DNA from: Arenibacter nanhaiticus
Lineage (GTDB): Bacteria; Bacteroidota; Bacteroidia; Flavobacteriales; Flavobacteriaceae
DNA length: 64,000 nucleotides
Direction of reading: 5' to 3'
Assembly: GCF_900141935.1 (NCBI RefSeq)
Contig: NZ_FQYX01000012.1
Location: forward strand, 1 to 64,000
A model generated the notes under the pieces. It did no database searches, was not told the origin of the DNA, and saw only the letters and a list, made by a program, of their open reading frames with translations. The stretch's first letter is position 1, and each line of letters opens with the position of its first letter. Of the stretch, positions 48,209 to 58,019 are shown piece after piece. A program made the translations under genes and the position numbers.

Positions 48209-48877
48209 ATGTCACAATTTTCGAGAATAGAAGTTGCCACACTAATGAAGGAAACCGGACTGGTTCCGCTTTTCTATCATCCGGATGTATCCTTGGGAAA
48301 AAAAATATTGAAAGCCTGTTATGACGGCGGTGCTCGACTTATAGAGTTTACCGCTCGTGGAGATTTTGCTCACGAAGTCTTTGCGGAACTCAATAAATAT
48401 GTCATTCGGGAATTGCCCGAAATGGCTGTTGGGGTCGGTTCTATAACCGATGCCGCAGCGGCCTCTCTCTATATGCAAATGGGGGCCAACTTTATAGTTA
48501 CCCCATCCCTGAGAGAAGATATCGCTGTTGTTTGTAATCGGAGAAAAGTACTATGGAGTCCCGGATGTGGCAGTCTTACGGAAATAAACAATGCCGAAGA
48601 AATGGGATGCGAAATCGTAAAATTATTCCCTGGAGCCAATTATGGCGCCAATTTTGTGAAGGCCATTAAAGGACCACAGCCTTGGACCAGTGTTATGCCT
48701 ACCGGAGGGGTCACCTTAGAGAAAGAAAACTTAAAAGCTTGGTTCGATGCCGGGGTAACATGCGTTGGAATGGGGTCTAACCTTATTAGCAAAACAATAT
48801 TAGAGAATAAGGATTACGCCGCATTGGAATCTCGAGTAAGGGAAACTTTAGCCTTAATAAAAAACGTCCGGCCGTAG
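48209..48877 (+). CDS. eda: KDPG / 4-hydroxy-2-oxoglutarate aldolase
   Basis: This 222-residue class I aldolase cleaves KDPG to pyruvate and glyceraldehyde-3-phosphate. It shows GGARLIEFTARGDFAHE with the catalytic Glu, the phosphate-binding SPGCGSLTEI segment, the Schiff-base Lys in EIVKLFPGANYG and a late MPTGGVTLE. It lies 16 bases after kdgK and is followed by a hairpin terminator. Confidence 0.93.
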   Translation: MSQFSRIEVATLMKETGLVPLFYHPDVSLGKKILKACYDGGARLIEFTARGDFAHEVFAELNKYVIRELPEMAVGVGSITDAAAASLYMQMGANFIVTPSLREDIAVVCNRRKVLWSPGCGSLTEINNAEEMGCEIVKLFPGANYGANFVKAIKGPQPWTSVMPTGGVTLEKENLKAWFDAGVTCVGMGSNLISKTILENKDYAALESRVRETLALIKNVRP

Positions 48878-48910
48878 TTCTAAAGTAAAATTTTCCTTGT
48901 TGATGAATTT

Positions 48911-48952
48911 AAAACGAAAAGAAAGTGTCTATCCTATCCTTCTTTTCGTTTT
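48911..48952 (+). terminator. Terminator of kdgK-eda
   Basis: A 13-bp inverted repeat (AAAACGAAAAGAA at 48911-48923 and its complement at 48940-48952) follows the stop codon by 33 bases and ends in T-rich DNA. The loop is about 16 bases, which is large. Confidence 0.6.
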
Positions 48953-49019
48953 ATTCATAAGATTCTTCCCCGAACACCGGTAAGAACATTTTTTAAAATA
49001 GCTCTTAGCGTATTAATTT

Positions 49020-49099
49020 GGGCGTTCCCTCCTTCGTCGGGCGGGCCCTTGTCTATATCCCTTGCTATGCTGCGGGGATGCCGCCGCGGTCCCTAACGC
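49020..49099 (+). repeat. 80-bp GC-rich dispersed element, copy B
   Basis: Starts GGGCGTTCCC and ends GGTCCCTAACGC, followed by seven A. It lies between the convergent eda and uxuA genes. It differs from copy A at only a few internal sites and is the same length and orientation. Confidence 0.9.
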
Positions 49100-49241
49100 A
49101 AAAAAAGTGCCTCAACAAAGTTGCATCAGCTAAAAATCAGTAAACGAAAAGCAAATTAGGTCCCAGTAAGAAGGATTCCGGCAATCTACTCCAGAACATT
49201 AAAGAACAGCAAATGAATACCAAAAATTCATCGGCCCACTA

Positions 49242-50438
49242 TTAAAGTGGCAGCATAGATTTTCGTATTCCCATTTCCAATCCCCGTAATTCTGCAAGTC
49301 CCTTTAACCTTCCTATCGCCGAATAGCCTGGATTTGTTTTTTTCTTAAGGTCGTCTAACATTTTATGCCCATGATCGGGGCGCATCGGCATTCTGATGTC
49401 TTTCCTGCCTTGTTCACTGCGTTTAAGTTGTTCTTCTACCAAAGCCTTTACTACACCATACATATCTACATCCCCCTCTAGATGGTTCGCCTCATGGAAG
49501 TTGCCTTTCTCATCTCTTTGTGTACTTCTCAGGTGAATAAAGTGAATGCGATTTCCTAGGCTTTTTACCATTTGTACCAAATCGTTGTCCGGACGAACCC
49601 CAAAGGATCCGGTACAAAATGTAAGTCCGTTATGGGGGCTATTAACGGCTTCGTACATTTCCATGATATCCTCTTCGGTACTTACTACTCTTGGCAGTCC
49701 CAATATTGAAAACGGAGGATCGTCTGGATGTATGCACATGTTTACACCTGAGCTTTCGGCCACAGGAATAATCTCCTTTAAAAAAGAGAACAGATTGTTT
49801 TTTAATTCTACTGCATCAATAGTATCGTAGGCAGCCAATATTTTATTGAATTCCTCCAAGCTATACCCCTCCTCGGCTCCGGGTAGCCCGGCAATAATAT
49901 TGTTCACCAAAGCAGTTTGTTCTGTTGTACTCAATTGTTCTAAGTATACCCTAGCGGCTTCTTTTTCCTTTTCACTGTATCGCTCCTCTGAGAGCGGTCG
50001 TTCTAACAAATAGAGCTCAAAAGCAGCGAAAGCATTTTTTTCAAAACGTAAGGCTGTAGCGCCATTTTCTAATGGATATTCTAAATGTGTCCTTGTCCAA
50101 TCCAAAACCGGCATAAAGTTATAACAGATAGTATCTATTCCGGCCGCCGCCAAATTTATGATGGTCTTCTTATAGTTGTCAATATACAACTGATAGTTTC
50201 CTTGTCGGGTTTTAATATTCTCGTGCACTGGCACACTTTCTACCACGGACCAAGTAAGCCCTGCTTCTGTAAGTAGTTTTTTACGCTTTACAATTTCGGG
50301 CACAGGCCATATTTCCCCATTTGGAATATGGTGCAGCGCCGTAACAATACCCGTCGCACCAGCTTGTTTTATATCCATTAAAGATACCGTATCCTTAGGG
50401 CCGTACCAACGCCATGTATTTTCTAATCTTAAACTCAT
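49242..50438 (-). CDS. uxuA: Mannonate dehydratase
   Basis: This 398-residue protein matches UxuA from end to end: [37 protein letters not shown] (read in parts), [53 protein letters not shown] and [13 protein letters not shown]. It removes water from D-mannonate to give 2-keto-3-deoxygluconate, which KdgK and Eda then use. The preceding oxidoreductase and isomerase (UxuB, UxuC) are not in the window. It diverges from the LacI-type gene, with a palindromic site between. Confidence 0.95.
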   Translation of the reverse strand: MSLRLENTWRWYGPKDTVSLMDIKQAGATGIVTALHHIPNGEIWPVPEIVKRKKLLTEAGLTWSVVESVPVHENIKTRQGNYQLYIDNYKKTIINLAAAGIDTICYNFMPVLDWTRTHLEYPLENGATALRFEKNAFAAFELYLLERPLSEERYSEKEKEAARVYLEQLSTTEQTALVNNIIAGLPGAEEGYSLEEFNKILAAYDTIDAVELKNNLFSFLKEIIPVAESSGVNMCIHPDDPPFSILGLPRVVSTEEDIMEMYEAVNSPHNGLTFCTGSFGVRPDNDLVQMVKSLGNRIHFIHLRSTQRDEKGNFHEANHLEGDVDMYGVVKALVEEQLKRSEQGRKDIRMPMRPDHGHKMLDDLKKKTNPGYSAIGRLKGLAELRGLEMGIRKSMLPL

Positions 50439-50528
50439 ATGGTTGCATTTATGGAGAATCCCTTCTGTTGTTATTTCGATACTTAAACCAAGATACCTCT
50501 AATCACTATGCAAGATAAAAATTTTATC

Positions 50529-50540
50529 GTGTACGTACAC
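50529..50540. promoter_or_regulatory. Palindromic operator candidate for the LacI-type regulator
   Basis: GTGTACGTACAC is a perfect 12-base palindrome with a central CG, as in many LacI-family operators. It lies 91 bases upstream of uxuA and about 150 upstream of the regulator gene. Binding is inferred from position and symmetry. Confidence 0.6.
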
Positions 50541-50590
50541 AAAATAAAAAACCATTGTTAAAAAATCTTTTTAAATCTCAACTCCTTTAA

Positions 50591-50598
50591 TACCTTTG
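50591..50598 (+). promoter_or_regulatory. Candidate -7 box of the LacI-type regulator gene
   Basis: TACCTTTG matches TAnnTTTG. A T-rich stretch, but no exact TTG at 17-23 bases, precedes it. The leader would be about 90 bases. Confidence 0.4.
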
Positions 50599-50693
50599 CC
50601 ACATAAGCTATGGCAACTTATGCCAAGACATTTTGGAAAACCTATTCCTAAAAAAGCGACATTATATACCTTGTATTATGTCAAGAAGGCACT

Positions 50694-51761
50694 ATGATCA
50701 CAATTAAAGAAATTGCAGAAAAAGCCAAAGTTTCGGCAGGGACCGTAGATAGGGTCCTGCACAACCGCGGAGGAGTCTCCAAAAAGACGGAGGAAAGCGT
50801 AAAAAGAGTCCTCAAGGAAAATAATTTCACCCTAAATGTTATAGCTAGTAGACTCGCTTCGCGAAAAAAATACCACATAGCTACTTTAATTCCCAAACAC
50901 AATTCTTCTAATTTATTCTGGAAATCGCCTCTTTTAGGCATCTTGGAAGCCGCCAAGGAAGTTGAGGAATACGGGGTCAAGGTCACTAATTTTCTCTATG
51001 AGCAAGTCTCACAAAGCTCATATATTGAGGAAGGAAACAACCTGATACATACCAAACCCGATGCCGTAGTCATTGCACCGACCTTTTATGATGAAACCAA
51101 GGATATTGTCACAAGATTAGAGGAAAAGAACATTCCTTATCTGTTTTTAAATATAGATCTTAAAGGGTTTAAAAACCTGTCTTTTATAGGTCAAAATTCC
51201 TTTGACGGCGGATATTTAGCTGGTAAACTTATGCATTTGAGTACCGGAGGAAAGCATCAGATTCTAATTGTCCAAACACACTTGCAAGACCATAATTATC
51301 ACGTCACCAAAAAAAGAATAGAAGGCTTCACTTCCTATTATAAAGATCAGGGCACCAATTTAGAAATCGTACATTTTAACCTTCATAGCCTGGAAAACAA
51401 ATCCTTCGTAAAAGAAGGCTTACATTCAGTTTTCAGTGCACATCCCCATATAAATGGAATTTATGTGCCTTCAAGTAGAATTTCAACTATTGCCAATGAA
51501 ATAGATAGCCAACGGTTAAATCAAATTCGAATGATCGGTTATGATACCACAGCCCCTAATCTTCAATCTTTAAAAGAAGACAAAATAACATTTTTAATTT
51601 CCCAAAAATCTTTTCATCAGGGGTATCAGGCTGTTCTTTGTTTTTCGGATTTATTTATAAAAAAAACCCTCCCTCTTTCAAGAATATATTCCCCTTTGGA
51701 AATCATAACGAAAGAAAATATCTCCTACGGGAAAGGGTATAAAAAGGGAAGGCCCTTGTAG
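50694..51761 (+). CDS. LacI family transcriptional regulator
   Basis: This 355-residue protein has the LacI helix-turn-helix at its N-terminus (ITIKEIAEKAKVSAGTVDRVLHNRGGVS) and a periplasmic-binding-protein-like effector domain (FLYEQVSQSSYIEEGNNL, ATIAN-like ISTIANEIDSQ, GYDTTAPNLQSL). The T-V-D-R in the recognition helix is common in Bacteroidota members that respond to sugar acids. Being divergent from uxuA, it probably controls uxuA and perhaps kdgK-eda in response to a hexuronate breakdown product. Effector is inference. Confidence 0.92.
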   Translation: MITIKEIAEKAKVSAGTVDRVLHNRGGVSKKTEESVKRVLKENNFTLNVIASRLASRKKYHIATLIPKHNSSNLFWKSPLLGILEAAKEVEEYGVKVTNFLYEQVSQSSYIEEGNNLIHTKPDAVVIAPTFYDETKDIVTRLEEKNIPYLFLNIDLKGFKNLSFIGQNSFDGGYLAGKLMHLSTGGKHQILIVQTHLQDHNYHVTKKRIEGFTSYYKDQGTNLEIVHFNLHSLENKSFVKEGLHSVFSAHPHINGIYVPSSRISTIANEIDSQRLNQIRMIGYDTTAPNLQSLKEDKITFLISQKSFHQGYQAVLCFSDLFIKKTLPLSRIYSPLEIITKENISYGKGYKKGRPL

Positions 51762-52075
51762 CGTTTCACCGCAAAATATCTGTTTCACAGATAAGTATTT
51801 ATAAATATTTCAACAATAAACCAGCTTGGTGTTATATATTTTATAAAAAAGCTTTGACTTCCCATAATGCCTTGGGAGAGGCCGTAAAAAATGTTTTAAA
51901 TTCCTCTCTTTTTGTGTTCAATATTTTGCCATAACCGTATTATTTACGGCAAATAACTATGATTTCAGAAATAAGTCCATTTTCGCCTTAAATTTGTTTG
52001 TCCAAGGCCTTTAAATTGGATAGTTTATAGTAATTTTATTGATTCAACCAAAAATGAACAAAAATCTATCTATTC
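51762..52075. other. Intergenic before nagB-type gene
   Basis: This 314-base stretch has no supported gene. A TAAATTTG box at 51989-51996 is a candidate -7 element about 80 bases before the NagB-type start codon; no clear TTG partner is seen. An imperfect inverted TTGCC...GGCAA lies around 51930-51955. Confidence 0.4.
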
Positions 52076-54004
52076 ATGATTAAAAGTAAATTTGATAAGG
52101 TAACCAGTTTTGAAAAACGTTTCGAAAAAATCAACACGGTTATCTTTGAAACTTCTGAGGTTGCGTCCAAAGCAGCCGCTTTGGAAATTGCCACACTAAT
52201 TAAGAAAAAGCAGGATGCAAATGAGATGTGTGTGCTTGGACTTGCTACAGGATCTACTCCAAAACGCTTGTATGCCGAACTAGTTCGCTTACATAGGGAA
52301 GAGGGGCTTAGTTTTAAAAACGTCATCACCTTTAACTTGGACGAGTACTATCCAATGGAACCGGATGCTATTCATAGCTATGTCCGTTTTATGAAAGAGT
52401 TGCTTTTTAACCATGTTGATATTGCTCCTGAAAACTACCACATTCCGGATGGAACGTTAGCCAAGGAAGATATTGCTGACTATTGTAAGGAGTACGAAGC
52501 TAAGATTGATGCCTTAGGTGGAATAGATTTACAGATTTTAGGGATTGGTGGAAATGGTCATATTGGTTTTAACGAATCTGGATCATTACCAAACTCTAAA
52601 ACAAGATTGGTTGCTTTAGACCATATCACAAGAGTTGCTGCAAGTTCAGATTTCCAGGGCTTAAACAACACTCCAAAAACAGCCATCACCCTTGGTATCA
52701 AGCAAATAATGCAAGCCAAACAAGTTCTTTTAATGGCTTGGGGAGAAGGGAAATCCTCTATCATCAGAGAATCTGTTGAAGGACCAATCACTGAAAAAGT
52801 ACCTGCTTCTTATTTACAGGAACACCCTAATAGTATTTTCATTTTAGACCAAGGTTCTTCTTCTCAATTGACGAGAGTAAGTACGCCATGGATCGTAGAA
52901 GAGGTGAAGTGGGACGCAAAACTTATCAAGAAAGCCGTTGTAGGATTGGCCTTAAAATTGGACAAGCCTGTATTAATGCTTACCGAAGCAGATTATATTG
53001 AGAATGGAATGAGCGACTTATTGACGGAAGTTGGTAATGCTTATGACATTAATATTAAAATATTCAACAAACTTCAGCACACTATCACTGGATGGCCAGG
53101 AGGTAAACCTAATGCTGATGACACCAATAGACCAGAAAGAGCAGAACCTGCAAAAAAACGTGTTCTAATTTTCAGCCCACATCCAGATGATGATATCATT
53201 AGTATGGGAGGTACTTTTATGCGTTTGCAAGAACAAGGTCACGAAGTACACGTAGCCTACCAAACTTCTGGGAATATCGCTGTTGCGGATGATGAGGCAC
53301 TTCGTTTCTCTGATTTCGTTATCGACTACAACCGTTCTTTTGGAATAGACAATGAGAAGTCTGTTGGAATTTACAAAAAGGCTACCGAGTTTATAAAACA
53401 CAAGAAAACTAGCGAAATAGACATTCCTGAGGTTAGAAACATCAAAGGCCTTATTCGTCGTAGTGAAGCAAGAGCAACCAGTCACTATGTTGGACTTTCG
53501 GATGACCAAATTCATTTTAACGATTTACCGTTTTACGAAACAGGTACCATTGAAAAAAATCCTTGGGGAGAAGCCGATATTAAAATTACGATGGATTTAA
53601 TTGAGCAAATTAAACCTCATCAAATTTACGCCGCTGGAGATTTAGCCGATCCGCACGGAACCCATAAAGTATGTTTGGATATTATTTTTGAATCTTTAAA
53701 GCGATTGAAAAATGAAGAATACATGAAAGACTGTTGGGTTTGGTTGTACAGAGGTGCTTGGCAAGAATGGGATATCGAAGATATTGAAATGGCAGTACCT
53801 ATGAGTCCTAGTCAGGTATTAGCGAAACGATATGGAATCTTTAAACACCAATCTCAAAAAGATGGTGTAGTATTCCAAGGGTCAGATTCTAGGGAGTTCT
53901 GGCAACGTGCCGAAGACCGAAACGGCGAAACTGCAGCTAAATACGATGATTTAGGCCTTGCCCATTATGCGGCAATGGAAGCCTTTGTTCGATATAAATT
54001 TTAA
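52076..54004 (+). CDS. nagB: Glucosamine-6-phosphate deaminase fused to PIG-L/LmbE-type deacetylase
   Basis: This 642-residue protein joins two domains. The N-terminal NagB/RpiA-fold part shows GLATGSTPKRLYAEL, the catalytic TFNLDEYYPM segment and LGIGGNGHIGFNESGS, which point to conversion of glucosamine-6-phosphate to fructose-6-phosphate plus ammonia. From about residue 365 a PIG-L/LmbE zinc deacetylase domain begins with FSPHPDDDIISMGG and later DLADPHGTH. This long form is characteristic of Bacteroidota. The second domain may remove acetyl groups from GlcNAc-6-P so that the two steps are coupled; that is inference. A strong terminator follows. Confidence 0.92.
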   Translation: MIKSKFDKVTSFEKRFEKINTVIFETSEVASKAAALEIATLIKKKQDANEMCVLGLATGSTPKRLYAELVRLHREEGLSFKNVITFNLDEYYPMEPDAIHSYVRFMKELLFNHVDIAPENYHIPDGTLAKEDIADYCKEYEAKIDALGGIDLQILGIGGNGHIGFNESGSLPNSKTRLVALDHITRVAASSDFQGLNNTPKTAITLGIKQIMQAKQVLLMAWGEGKSSIIRESVEGPITEKVPASYLQEHPNSIFILDQGSSSQLTRVSTPWIVEEVKWDAKLIKKAVVGLALKLDKPVLMLTEADYIENGMSDLLTEVGNAYDINIKIFNKLQHTITGWPGGKPNADDTNRPERAEPAKKRVLIFSPHPDDDIISMGGTFMRLQEQGHEVHVAYQTSGNIAVADDEALRFSDFVIDYNRSFGIDNEKSVGIYKKATEFIKHKKTSEIDIPEVRNIKGLIRRSEARATSHYVGLSDDQIHFNDLPFYETGTIEKNPWGEADIKITMDLIEQIKPHQIYAAGDLADPHGTHKVCLDIIFESLKRLKNEEYMKDCWVWLYRGAWQEWDIEDIEMAVPMSPSQVLAKRYGIFKHQSQKDGVVFQGSDSREFWQRAEDRNGETAAKYDDLGLAHYAAMEAFVRYKF

Positions 54005-54023
54005 TCGGAACTAAGAACCATAT

Positions 54024-54059
54024 AAAAGAGGCTGCCTTGTCGGGCAGCCTCTTTTTTTT
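54024..54059 (+). terminator. Terminator after the nagB-type gene
   Basis: GAGGCTGCC (54028-54036) and its complement (54043-54051) form a stem with a 6-base loop, followed by eight T. The A run on the left side makes it usable for the convergent lipoprotein gene too. Confidence 0.9.
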
Positions 54060-54074
54060 ATGAAGATAATCGTT

Positions 54075-54935
54075 CTAAAACTCCAGTTCAAAATATAAGC
54101 TGCTCGCCTCATTTTCTTCGGTTACATCTTCTCCCTTTAGCAGCTCTCCGGACTCATTCAATACCTTTAGATTCAATTTCCAATATCCTGTCATACTCAA
54201 GGACAATTGTCCTTGATACATTTGGGATGTTGCATCATAGGTTAAATCTTTATTATTCGGAGAACCGTGGTTCCCCATACTGGTCATTCTCGGATCTAGG
54301 GTTATGGTGTAATTTTCTACCAGTGAAAATTCTTTCATACTCTCCATTTTGTACAACACTGCCGCCATATTATTTAAACCTTCTTTAGGCTTTTGCGGCG
54401 AAACCATGGCCAATACATATTTTACATTATCGCTACCAGTGAATGTGGTTACCTTTTGCTTACCATCGGTCGGATGGTTAACATCTATGTTTTTTTTGAC
54501 CGTATATTCCGTCCCCTCTACCTTATAGTTAAGGGTCAAGTCCCAATATTCGTCTTCATTGCCTGCCATCTGAAACACTAAATACCCTTTTAAAACGGTA
54601 TTATTTTCTGTTGCCCCCAATAAAGACTTGGGGCCAGTATGCATCATAGCTTGCATGTACATCATCGGTGTCCAAGTAATTTTTGGATTGGCAAAATAAG
54701 TTTCCCTGTCATTGTCCTTAATACGGATATAAATTTCATTGTAACCCGTAGTAAAACCTTCGCCATCTGCATAGAGTTCTACGGTATGCCCATTAGCCTC
54801 CATTTGGCTTACCATATTAAATTGGGCCATAGGATTCTCTTCTATAATTGGGGAATCATCTTCCTTGGAACAAGAAGTTGCTCCCATGCTAAGAATAATA
54901 GATGCTAATATTAATTTTATCGTTTTCATCGTCAT
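54075..54935 (-). CDS. Met-rich lipoprotein next to copper receptor (FixH/YtkA-like)
   Basis: The preferred ATG at 54935 (or 54929) gives a protein of about 286 residues with a lipoprotein signal ending GATSC (Cys22). An earlier in-frame start at 55004 would overlap the receptor gene and lacks a signal. Two beta-rich halves are seen. The first contains a Met/His cluster at residues 91-99 (MMYMQAMMH), and another MGNHG segment occurs later. Met-rich clusters bind Cu(I). The fold resembles FixH/YtkA-like periplasmic domains by eye. It follows the OprC-like receptor by 6 bases or so and is probably its copper-handling partner. Biochemical role is inference. Confidence 0.75.
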   Translation of the reverse strand: MTMKTIKLILASIILSMGATSCSKEDDSPIIEENPMAQFNMVSQMEANGHTVELYADGEGFTTGYNEIYIRIKDNDRETYFANPKITWTPMMYMQAMMHTGPKSLLGATENNTVLKGYLVFQMAGNEDEYWDLTLNYKVEGTEYTVKKNIDVNHPTDGKQKVTTFTGSDNVKYVLAMVSPQKPKEGLNNMAAVLYKMESMKEFSLVENYTITLDPRMTSMGNHGSPNNKDLTYDATSQMYQGQLSLSMTGYWKLNLKVLNESGELLKGEDVTEENEASSLYFELEF

Positions 54936-54940
54936 TAGTT

Positions 54941-57004
54941 TTATTTTATTGAATAAGTCAGTGTTAAGAATATATTTCGTCCCATTCTTGGAATATTTTT
55001 CCAATCAGTATAAGTTGAATACTCTTTGTCAAAAATATTTTCGACTCCAACTTTGGCCATGATGGAGTCATTGTTCATATAAAAGGTCTTCCCTATGGAG
55101 ATAGAAAAGACGGTATAGGCCAAGGTTTGGTCTTCCCCGTATTCGGGATTATAATTTACTTGCTTGGTCGCCCCAGACATCTTAACGGCCACAGAGAAGG
55201 TGTTTTTATCGTACTGAACCCCTGAGCGATAGGAAAGGGGGCTAATAAAAGGCAAATTTGCGCCTTGGTTATCCGTTCCAAGATGATAAGAAACATCCCC
55301 TGTCCATTTTAATTCTGGCAGTAGCGCATACTCGGCATCTAAAGAGGTATTAAACAGCCTGGCATACGACAAGTTTTTATACATCTTTACGCCATCGGCC
55401 CCAAGGGTCATAGCACTTAGTGAAGGGTCTACCACCCCTATTATATAATCCGGGATATGGAAAAAATTAGCCTCGGCACTTATATTAAACTTGGGCTTCA
55501 CATAGGATAGTTTGGCATTGACCTCCATAGATTTTTCATTTTTAAGCCTTGGGTCCCCTACATAATCGTGGTTATCAAAACTGTTAAACAGGTAAAACCC
55601 ATATCCTTCGGTGACCGAAGGAGCCCTATCGCCATATGATACTCCGGCATTTAGGTGCCAAGGCATCCACATTTTGTGCCATTGTCCGGAAATACTTTTT
55701 AGGAAACGGGGTTTGGAAGCTTCCATCTCTGGATAAAATATCCGCAGACTATTTAAGCCAAATTCATCGGCTACATTCTGATTCTGTAGCGCTATTCTAG
55801 TTGCGATTTTTAAGGAACTCCCTTTTAAACTCAATTCATCCTCAACATAAATTGCGCCATTAGCAGTGCGCACATCGGGCCAAGTAAGCATAAACATTGG
55901 TTTCTCATTGGGGTCCTGTGGGTACATCGTCATTTCTGCCAAGGACCTATTGTAATACCCATCTACCTTGAACATTAATTTATTGCTGTCCCCATTAAGA
56001 CGTGCTTCGGAGAAAAACCCATAGGTATCGCTCCAGCCAGGCATATCCATATGTATGGCCACATCGGGACGATTGGTATCGTCCATCACATGGGTAATGG
56101 TATTCATGTAGAGTTTAGAATTCCAATGTTGTAAACGCCCCCCCAAGGAGTCCTGCTCATACCCTATCGAGCCTATAATCGCCTTTGCCGAAGAAACATC
56201 CATAGGCAGTGCCGGATAGCCCACATCACGGGCCTCATCAAATATAAAACTTGCAGTTATGGCATTATCATCGGTCAATTTATAGCCTAAATTTGCAGAA
56301 ATATTATATTTTGTAAACTGTGAAAACAGCACTTCCTTGTCGCCACCAGCCTTATAATTCTCTGTCTTGCGATAAATAATATCCGTATCGGCATAAAATT
56401 TAGCACCGGAATAATTCAACTCACCCCCTATTATGGATTGTTGGTTATTGCCTTCAAATCCGGACTCCACACCTCCTCTAAAACCTGTATTTCTAAAATT
56501 GCTCTTATCGAGCTCTAAATCTATGGCTCCACCGATAGTATTTCCGTGTTTCGCGCCTTGTTGTCCTGATGCGATGTGCGCCTTTGATAAATTAGAGGCA
56601 TCTACATAGGAGGTTATAGGATCCATCTTATCGGTACAGGCACCAAAAATTCGCATCCCGTCTATGGTCACTGAAAGACGTTCCGAAAACATATTGTTTA
56701 AGGTAGGCTCCCAAGCATAACCTCCTCTTTTTACCATGGCAACCTTTTTGGAAGATTCCAAAAACTCATCTAAAGATGATAGGGGCTTAGCCTGTTTGCG
56801 GAAATTAAAGGCCTTTTGGGCCGAAATCATAATAACCTCCTCTAGATTGATCATAATAATAGAGTCTTGGGGAAGCACTAATTCCTGGGCCGAGATAAAG
56901 CTAGGGAAGGCTACACACCCCATTACAATTCCCTTACATAACCCATGTTTATACAATGCCAAAAGTGTATGACAAACCCTTTGGACAGATTCTTTTACTT
57001 TCAT
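54941..57004 (-). CDS. TonB-dependent copper receptor, OprC/NosA-like
   Basis: This 687-residue TonB-dependent receptor has a signal peptide ending near FPSFISAQ, a plug with RGGYAWEPTLNNMFSERLSV and IDGMRIFGACTDKMDP, and a barrel ending in the aromatic LTLTYSIK. Two motifs match the OprC copper site described for Pseudomonas aeruginosa: C-x3-M at Cys123/Met127 and H-x-M at His305/Met307. Their spacing (182 residues between Cys and His) is nearly the same as in OprC (180). It probably imports copper across the outer membrane. Upstream is a small Cys-bearing gene and downstream a Met-rich lipoprotein. Confidence 0.85.
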   Translation of the reverse strand: MKVKESVQRVCHTLLALYKHGLCKGIVMGCVAFPSFISAQELVLPQDSIIMINLEEVIMISAQKAFNFRKQAKPLSSLDEFLESSKKVAMVKRGGYAWEPTLNNMFSERLSVTIDGMRIFGACTDKMDPITSYVDASNLSKAHIASGQQGAKHGNTIGGAIDLELDKSNFRNTGFRGGVESGFEGNNQQSIIGGELNYSGAKFYADTDIIYRKTENYKAGGDKEVLFSQFTKYNISANLGYKLTDDNAITASFIFDEARDVGYPALPMDVSSAKAIIGSIGYEQDSLGGRLQHWNSKLYMNTITHVMDDTNRPDVAIHMDMPGWSDTYGFFSEARLNGDSNKLMFKVDGYYNRSLAEMTMYPQDPNEKPMFMLTWPDVRTANGAIYVEDELSLKGSSLKIATRIALQNQNVADEFGLNSLRIFYPEMEASKPRFLKSISGQWHKMWMPWHLNAGVSYGDRAPSVTEGYGFYLFNSFDNHDYVGDPRLKNEKSMEVNAKLSYVKPKFNISAEANFFHIPDYIIGVVDPSLSAMTLGADGVKMYKNLSYARLFNTSLDAEYALLPELKWTGDVSYHLGTDNQGANLPFISPLSYRSGVQYDKNTFSVAVKMSGATKQVNYNPEYGEDQTLAYTVFSISIGKTFYMNNDSIMAKVGVENIFDKEYSTYTDWKNIPRMGRNIFLTLTYSIK

Positions 57005-57213
57005 CTGTAAGTTTTAAAGATTATAAAAAGTCTAATAAAACGTGAGGCCAAGGCACAGCACAGCTGTGATATCAATAATCATTTCCAATAAGGGGCAATG
57101 AGTATTGTAACCAGGTCGGTTTTATTTGATTCTATTTATAAAAAAATAAACGGAAGCCCATATGAAGTTGTTGGACATAAGTCCTAGGAACAACCTATAT
57201 AGCAGTATGGAGG

Positions 57214-57588
57214 TTATACTCCTTCTGGTGGTTTGGCAATATCTGTTAAGAATTCTCTAGAAAATAGATTTGGAGTAGATTTAAAATTGTCTTGAGCAGT
57301 ATCGTTGTAGTTTTCCAAACCAAAATTAAATACGGATTCAAAAGAGGTAATAAACTGAATTTCTAGTTTGGAAGGATTGGCTTCAAAGGGGTTTTCTTCA
57401 CTCCCCTCAGATTCCTTGGCCAATTGTTTTGCCAAATAGCATTTTCCGTCACAATTTAGTAGCGGTTTATCACGGTTCTCACATAAATTTTCAACAATAT
57501 AATCATAATTTACTGCGTACTCTGCTACCGGCCAAAATGGCTTTATCAGCATTAGTATCCCAACAAACAAGACGAATTGTTTCCTCAA
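57214..57588 (-). CDS. Small exported Cys-motif protein, copper-locus associated
   Basis: This 124-residue protein has an N-terminal hydrophobic segment (FVLFVGILMLIKPFW) and a Cys motif: Cys36, Cys46 and Cys50 (CENRDKPLL, then NCDGKCYLAKQLAKE). The remainder is acidic and without a clear fold. As I recall, proteins with this CxGKCYL-type motif are frequent beside TonB receptors in Bacteroidota and remain uncharacterised. It lies on the same strand as the receptor, with about 209 bases between. A metal-binding or chaperone role in copper uptake is plausible but unproven. Confidence 0.7.
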   Translation of the reverse strand: MRKQFVLFVGILMLIKPFWPVAEYAVNYDYIVENLCENRDKPLLNCDGKCYLAKQLAKESEGSEENPFEANPSKLEIQFITSFESVFNFGLENYNDTAQDNFKSTPNLFSREFLTDIAKPPEGV

Positions 57589-57939
57589 TTTATATTTAAT
57601 TTCGCGTAACGGTACTTAGTAGTTTCCAAAAGGCTTCTAACAAACTATAAATCCAATTACAGTGCGAAGATAACACCCGGAATTATCAAAAAAAAATGAC
57701 TAATGTCAGTTTTTACAAATTAATCTTTGGCGATGTATAATTGTTTCAACCAAAAGATCATGCGTTTTAGTGATAATCACTTTTTATTAAATGCCATCGC
57801 GAATAAACATAATTGGCTGTCATTATGGTTTTTCCCAGCATGCCTTTAGCCCGTCCTAAAAAGGAAATGCTTCCTAATTGCGTGATTATTATGTCGTTTA
57901 GTGCTATCTACGGGATTTGATCTAATACCATTTTTTTTT
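57589..57939. other. Intergenic upstream of the small Cys-motif gene
   Basis: Part of a 730-base divergent gap between the copper locus and the Rrf2 gene. It has no supported gene. The promoter for the copper genes should be here, but no exact motif was found. Copy C of the 80-bp repeat starts at its right edge. Confidence 0.4.
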
Positions 57940-58019
57940 GCGTTAGGGACCGCGGCGGCATCCCCGCAGCGCAGCAAGGGATATAGCCAAGGGCCCGCCC
58001 GACGAAGGAGGGAACGCCC
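57940..58019 (-). repeat. 80-bp GC-rich dispersed element, copy C (reverse)
   Basis: Reverse-oriented copy: on the plus strand it starts GCGTTAGGGACC after nine T and ends GGGAACGCCC. It is exactly 80 bp, like A and B, with a few internal differences. Unlike the others it lies in a divergent promoter region. Confidence 0.9.

Noticed and set aside
49020-49099. 80-bp repeat copy as a simple terminator
   Set aside because: The kdgK-eda unit already has a hairpin upstream, copy C lies in a divergent promoter region, and no single dominant hairpin with a T tail is evident.
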